Source of the DNA: an uncultured Blautia sp.
GTDB lineage: Bacteria > Bacillota > Clostridia > Lachnospirales > Lachnospiraceae
DNA: 44,088 nucleotides
Assembly (NCBI GenBank): GCA_902476765.1
Contig: CABSEJ010000008.1
Span: 1-44,088, forward strand
Reading direction: 5' to 3'
The position numbers and the translations under genes were made by a program. Positions 40,363 through 44,088 of this stretch are shown one piece after another (the first letter of the stretch is position 1; each line of letters starts with the position of its first letter). A model generated the notes under the pieces. It saw only the letters and a list, made by a program, of their open reading frames with translations. It was not told where the DNA came from and did not search any database.

Positions 40363-41910
40363 ATGTTTTATTTTCTTATCCTGATTTTGGTTCTTATATT
40401 ATTTCTTATTATTGTTTATCTGAAAGGCAATAGAAATCATGGTACTTTGGTTCTGTTGCTTTTGTCCTATTTTGCGGCTTTAATCACCATGATTATCTAT
40501 ATTTCTAAAGATACCTATTACTATAATCTTACAAAAACATATTTTTATCTTCCTAATTTTATATGGAGAAGTCTGTTCTTTTTTAATATCAGCAAAACAA
40601 ATCTGGTTCGTCTGATGAACCTTTCCAGCCTGGGTATTGTGATAATCAGTATTTACTTTACTTTCTCCTTTTATAAACCCAGGCACAGAATCATAGAAAG
40701 CTCCGCAAAAGCCTTTGTATGGATTTACAGCGCCGGGCTCCTTCTTTTATATGATCCGGCTCTGAATTTAAAAACCTATTACTTTTTATACCCTGATTAT
40801 ATGACAGCTGCCCAATACCGAAATCTGGAATTATTGATAGAAAGTATCACACGCATCTGCAACAGCCTTATGGTACTGTCCTGTATGGTATGCTTATTGA
40901 TTGCACTTGCGACAGCTCCTAAGCTCAAGCTGTTTCGCTTTAATTATTTATTTTTATGTATCAGTTACGGGATTTTTTCTATGGTATATGTATTCTTTAT
41001 CTCCTCTGTGCCTGCTTTCTGCCTGAAAATCTCTAAAATTTCAGGCACTTATACCTACCGTTCTATACATTTAAGCAGCAACTCCCTTTTTTATGAATTT
41101 CTTCCTTTCTTTCTTATTGGAGCTGCAGCATTCGTAACTTATTGCACTTATAGACTAACAAGGCTGACAAATCAAATGTCTTTGAATGAATTCAGTATTT
41201 CAAAAGAAATCAGTTCCTCTGAAACAACATCTAAGATATTCTGCCATTATATAAAAAATGAGATTCTGGCTCTGGAATCAGAACTAGAGCTTTTGCCAGA
41301 CCTGGAAGGCAATGAAATTCTGGAGGATATAAAGAAAAGATGCCAAATCCTCTATGACCGTATAGATGAGATACACCGCAGTACCAAAACCAGCGCTTTA
41401 AATCTGAAGCTTTATTCGCTGCAGAATCTTTTAGAAGAAACATTAGAAGGTTTTTCGATAGAGCTTACAGACATAAAAGTTATCCGGAATTTTCCGAAAC
41501 AAGCTTCTATTGCCTTTGTTGACCCTGTGTATATGGGGCAGGCTCTTCATAATATTATCCGGAATTCCATAGATGCCATGGAAGGCATGCCTGCAGATAA
41601 AAAAACACTTTCTTGTAGTGTAAAAACAAACAATAATTGGGTATGGATTGAAATAGAAGATACGGGAAAGGGAATTTCCAAGGAAAACTTAGCTCAGATT
41701 TTTCTTCCATTTTATTCCTCTCATCCCTATTCCAAGCACTGGGGGATTGGCCTGACTCTGACCTATAAAATTATACATGCCCATGAAGGGAAAATTGATG
41801 TAACCAGCACTCCGGGAGCAGGAACTTCAGTTCGCATTATACTACCCCTGGCCCAAAAGCCAAAAATCACTTATTCTGAAAAACTCACAAAAAAGGAACT
41901 TATGATATGA
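40363..41910 (+). CDS. Membrane sensor histidine kinase
   Basis: A 515-aa kinase. About seven membrane helices occupy residues 1-265, without a large external domain, followed by a cytoplasmic kinase core. The phosphoacceptor is probably H295 in KIFCHYIKNEILALESELEL. The N box is HNIIRNSIDAMEGM, G1 is EDTGKGISKENLAQIF and G2 is HWGIGLTLTYKIIHAHEGKI. I chose the ATG at 40363 because GGGGGG precedes it. It overlaps the response regulator gene by four bases (ATGA). The membrane sensor and the divergent importer operon suggest it senses the glycan or a transport state, by inference. Confidence 0.9.
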   Translation: MFYFLILILVLILFLIIVYLKGNRNHGTLVLLLLSYFAALITMIIYISKDTYYYNLTKTYFYLPNFIWRSLFFFNISKTNLVRLMNLSSLGIVIISIYFTFSFYKPRHRIIESSAKAFVWIYSAGLLLLYDPALNLKTYYFLYPDYMTAAQYRNLELLIESITRICNSLMVLSCMVCLLIALATAPKLKLFRFNYLFLCISYGIFSMVYVFFISSVPAFCLKISKISGTYTYRSIHLSSNSLFYEFLPFFLIGAAAFVTYCTYRLTRLTNQMSLNEFSISKEISSSETTSKIFCHYIKNEILALESELELLPDLEGNEILEDIKKRCQILYDRIDEIHRSTKTSALNLKLYSLQNLLEETLEGFSIELTDIKVIRNFPKQASIAFVDPVYMGQALHNIIRNSIDAMEGMPADKKTLSCSVKTNNNWVWIEIEDTGKGISKENLAQIFLPFYSSHPYSKHWGIGLTLTYKIIHAHEGKIDVTSTPGAGTSVRIILPLAQKPKITYSEKLTKKELMI

Positions 41911-42605
41911 ATGAAAAAATTAAAGTATTGATTGCAGAAGATGTGGCACCTATCCGAAAAAGGTACCTGAAAATCTTAAATAGTCACCCCTCTATCGAAG
42001 TGGTCGGTGATGTTGAATCCGGAACAGAAGCCTGCGCTTTAGCCAAAAAACTAAAGCCGGATGTTGTTCTTATGGATATTGAAATGGAATGCAAAGATGC
42101 CGGTATCCGGGCTACCGGTGAAATCCTGGCTGAAAATCCCCAAATAAAAATCATTATTCTGACTGTATATGAAGAGGATGAATTGATTTTTTCTGCTTTC
42201 CGGTTAGGTGCCTGTGATTATATTTTGAAAAATTCTTCTGAAGAAGATATTATAAGCGGAGTAATCGGCGCTTACCATAATTCGTCTCCTATTCGGCCGG
42301 AAATTGCAGATAAAATACGCAATGAATTCCAGAGAGTAAAAACCTATGAGAGCAGCTTTCTGTTCATGTTGAATCTGCTGTCAACGCTGACCCCCAGGGA
42401 ACTGGACACTCTGTATCTTTTGTCTAATGGGTACAGCAAAAAGGATGTCTGCGAAATGCGCTGTGTGGAAATGAGTACCGTAAAATCTCAGGTCCACAAT
42501 ATTCTTAAAAAATTCAACAAAAAGAAAATCGCAGACATTATTACTACGGATACAGACCGCCATCTTTTAGGAAGTATTTTAAACAACACCTTTCCAAAGA
42601 CTTAG
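41907..42605 (+). CDS. LuxR/NarL-type response regulator
   Basis: A 232-aa response regulator. The receiver has the acidic pair E11/D12, the phosphorylation site D57 in VVLMDIEM, T86 and K108. The C-terminal LuxR helix-turn-helix reads LTPRELDTLYLLSNGYSKKD and EMSTVKSQVHNILKKFNKKK. It overlaps the kinase stop codon (ATGA), so the pair is translationally coupled. The likely target is the divergent sulfatase/GH5 operon. A strong hairpin follows. Confidence 0.94.
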   Translation: MNEKIKVLIAEDVAPIRKRYLKILNSHPSIEVVGDVESGTEACALAKKLKPDVVLMDIEMECKDAGIRATGEILAENPQIKIIILTVYEEDELIFSAFRLGACDYILKNSSEEDIISGVIGAYHNSSPIRPEIADKIRNEFQRVKTYESSFLFMLNLLSTLTPRELDTLYLLSNGYSKKDVCEMRCVEMSTVKSQVHNILKKFNKKKIADIITTDTDRHLLGSILNNTFPKT

Positions 42606-42681
42606 AACTTAATTGTTGAGCTTAACCTAAACTGCATCTTTTAAAACAATTTCGGCCAGGCGAGACCAGCAACCAGCAAGA

Positions 42682-42747
42682 GGTGTCCCCAAGAAAATGC
42701 CGCTTTTCTTTACCATTGCTTAAAAGCGGCATTTCTTTCGGGACACC
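42682..42747. terminator. Bidirectional terminator between response regulator and permease
   Basis: Outer stem GGTGTCCC/GGGACACC (42682-42689 with 42740-42747) and inner stem AAATGCCGCTTTT/AAAAGCGGCATTT (within 42694-42734). The inner stem is followed by CUUU on the plus strand. It serves the convergent genes on either side. Confidence 0.8.
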
Positions 42748-42808
42748 CCTATTAAAAATCTCTATATCTTCTTGTGGCCCATTCTTTTCTGCTTGTACGC
42801 CTTATTTT

Positions 42809-44088
42809 TTACTCCACACTCTTTAAAGATTCTACCATGTTAATTTCTTTCAGTTTGAAGTACATGACGAAATTCACAAAGGCGGAGAATATTACGGTTA
42901 ATAGAGCGCTGATAAGGAAGCTGATAAGGGATACCTTCTGGCCGAACATTACCATGTCCACCCTGATGGTATGGATAATATATTGGTGGAGAATGATTCC
43001 CAAGAATACTCCTACCACAATTCCCATAATGGTCAGAATAATATTTTCATGATAAACATAGGCCGCCACCTCCTGGTCGTAGAAGCCCAGCACCTTCAGC
43101 GTGGCAAGCTCCCTTCTTCTCTCTGTAATATTTACATTGTTCAGATTATAAAGTACCACGAAGGCCAGAAGAGCCGCTGTGATAATCAGCACAATTACCA
43201 CCAGCACCAGTGCCTGGAGCATATCGTTAATTTCTTGTTTCTGGTCAGAGGTATAGCTTACATTATAAACTCCCGGCTGTTGGAGAAGGGCCATACCTAT
43301 CTGCTGCTCCTGGGTTTTTCCTTCTTCTGTCAGCTTAATATACATTACCTCGTACTCTGTCTGCTGGCCGTAAAGATTCTGGTAAAGTTCAGGAGACATA
43401 TAGGCATAATTCATAATATAATTTTCTACAATTCCACTTACCTTTACCTCTACAGACTGACCGTTTTCCTTTTGGAGCGAAATGCTGTCACCCTTTTCCA
43501 CTTCCAGGGTTTGTGCCATCCACTCCGTAAGAAGAATTCCCTGGTCATCCATGGAATAGGTTTCCTCTGTAGTCCTGTTTTGCAGTACCGTCATTTCCTG
43601 AAAATCTGATACATGTTCCGGCACACAAAGATAGACTTCTCCGCTTCCCTGGTCTGTTTCTGTATCTACCATTTCCATATGTACCATGGTGGAGGCCTGA
43701 ACCTCCTTTTCCTTCTCTATCCATTTTTCCAAATCTGCTTTCTCCTGGTCTGTTCCGCTAAGGGTAACCATGGCATCATAGAGCTGGATGTTATCGTATT
43801 GAATTTCCGCCAAATCAATGATGGAATCCCTAAGGCCAAATCCTGTAACCAGCAGGGCCATGGTAGCGGAAATTCCGAAGATAGTCATAAAAAGCCGCTT
43901 TTTATAACGGAAAATATTCCGGAAAGTAGATTTTGTAGTAAAGTTCAGCCGTTTCCAAAGGAAGGGCATATGCTCCAACAGCACTCTTTTTCCTACCTTT
44001 GGAGCTTCTGGGCGCATAAGCTGTGCCGGAAGCTCTTTCAATTCTTTCAAACAAGAGGCGGCCGTAGCTGCCATAATACAGACAAAGG
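42809..44088 (-). CDS. FtsX/MacB-type ABC permease, C-terminal part (runs off window)
   Basis: The minus-strand frame is open to the right edge and the ATG at 44074 is internal (preceding codons read FVCI), so the N-terminal part lies outside. At least 425 residues are present. They hold a membrane helix (FMTIFGISATMALLVTGFGL), a long external MacB-like domain rich in charged residues, and three C-terminal helices typical of FtsX (ALVLVVIVLIITAALLAFVV; ILTIMGIVVGVFLGIIL; VSLISFLISALLTVIFSAFV). RRRELATLKVLGFYDQEVAA is the conserved cytoplasmic loop. These large permeases usually work with a neighbouring ATPase in peptide resistance or lipoprotein handling. Confidence 0.9.
   Translation of the reverse strand, partial: FVCIMAATAASCLKELKELPAQLMRPEAPKVGKRVLLEHMPFLWKRLNFTTKSTFRNIFRYKKRLFMTIFGISATMALLVTGFGLRDSIIDLAEIQYDNIQLYDAMVTLSGTDQEKADLEKWIEKEKEVQASTMVHMEMVDTETDQGSGEVYLCVPEHVSDFQEMTVLQNRTTEETYSMDDQGILLTEWMAQTLEVEKGDSISLQKENGQSVEVKVSGIVENYIMNYAYMSPELYQNLYGQQTEYEVMYIKLTEEGKTQEQQIGMALLQQPGVYNVSYTSDQKQEINDMLQALVLVVIVLIITAALLAFVVLYNLNNVNITERRRELATLKVLGFYDQEVAAYVYHENIILTIMGIVVGVFLGIILHQYIIHTIRVDMVMFGQKVSLISFLISALLTVIFSAFVNFVMYFKLKEINMVESLKSVE

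Overview
The window looks like a chromosomal segment of a gut Firmicute of the Lachnospiraceae type (Blautia/Ruminococcus-like). I infer this from strong AGGAGG ribosome binding sites, sigma-A promoters with TTGACA/TATAAT boxes, Lachnospiraceae-type small families (DUF6171-like, DUF6147-like, DUF4367-like), a lipoprotein/ABC style of plant-glycan use, and TTG/GTG start usage. No database search was possible, so genus-level naming is inference.

Layout, left to right. (1) 1-1918, minus strand: the ribosomal/transcription operon rpmG-secE-nusG-rplK-rplA, with rplA cut by the window edge. Identical 30-bp hairpin sequences precede both rplK and rplA and look like L1 autoregulatory sites. (2) 2062-6001: sulfur amino-acid genes: an Rrf2-family regulator with three cysteines, an O-acetylhomoserine sulfhydrylase, a LysR regulator and cysK, with readable promoters and terminators. 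(3) 6125-19527: an arabinan/arabinoxylan utilisation region: two cytoplasmic GH51 arabinofuranosidases, a divergent ArsR-type regulator with a large C-terminal domain, a surface GH43 lipoprotein, a three-gene ABC importer, a LacI regulator and a cytoplasmic GH43. The likely flow is surface trimming, import of oligosaccharides, then intracellular release of arabinose. (4) 19582-30157: mixed genes: a lipoprotein plus an AAA-ATPase/PD-(D/E)XK protein, an alpha/beta hydrolase, a small PH-like protein, a type I toxin-antitoxin locus, a secreted DUF6147-like protein with a DUF4367-like membrane protein, a MurG homologue, a sigma factor, a HIT protein, a soluble orphan histidine kinase and a frameshifted rhomboid protease. 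(5) 30468-32433: remains of a mobile island: intact RhuM, a DUF6076-like gene broken by a nonsense codon, and a sigma-like gene with a likely frameshift. (6) 32468-42605: a second glycan locus: ABC importer, two sulfatases without signal peptides and a GH5 hydrolase in one operon, divergent from a membrane histidine kinase/LuxR-type response regulator pair. (7) 42809-end: the C-terminal part of a large FtsX/MacB-type permease.

The least ordinary signals lie between genes. A roughly 300-bp chain of hairpins, flanked by 15-bp direct repeats, sits between a strong promoter and the ribosome binding site of the ArsR-type regulator. A 140-bp element with 11-bp inverted ends and 10-11-bp flanking duplications looks like a MITE. 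A 42-codon holin-like toxin has a convergent short antisense RNA. Twin L1-site mimics lie in the ribosomal operon. Neither ABC importer has an ATPase gene here, and both are expected to borrow a shared MsmX/MsmK-like ATPase.
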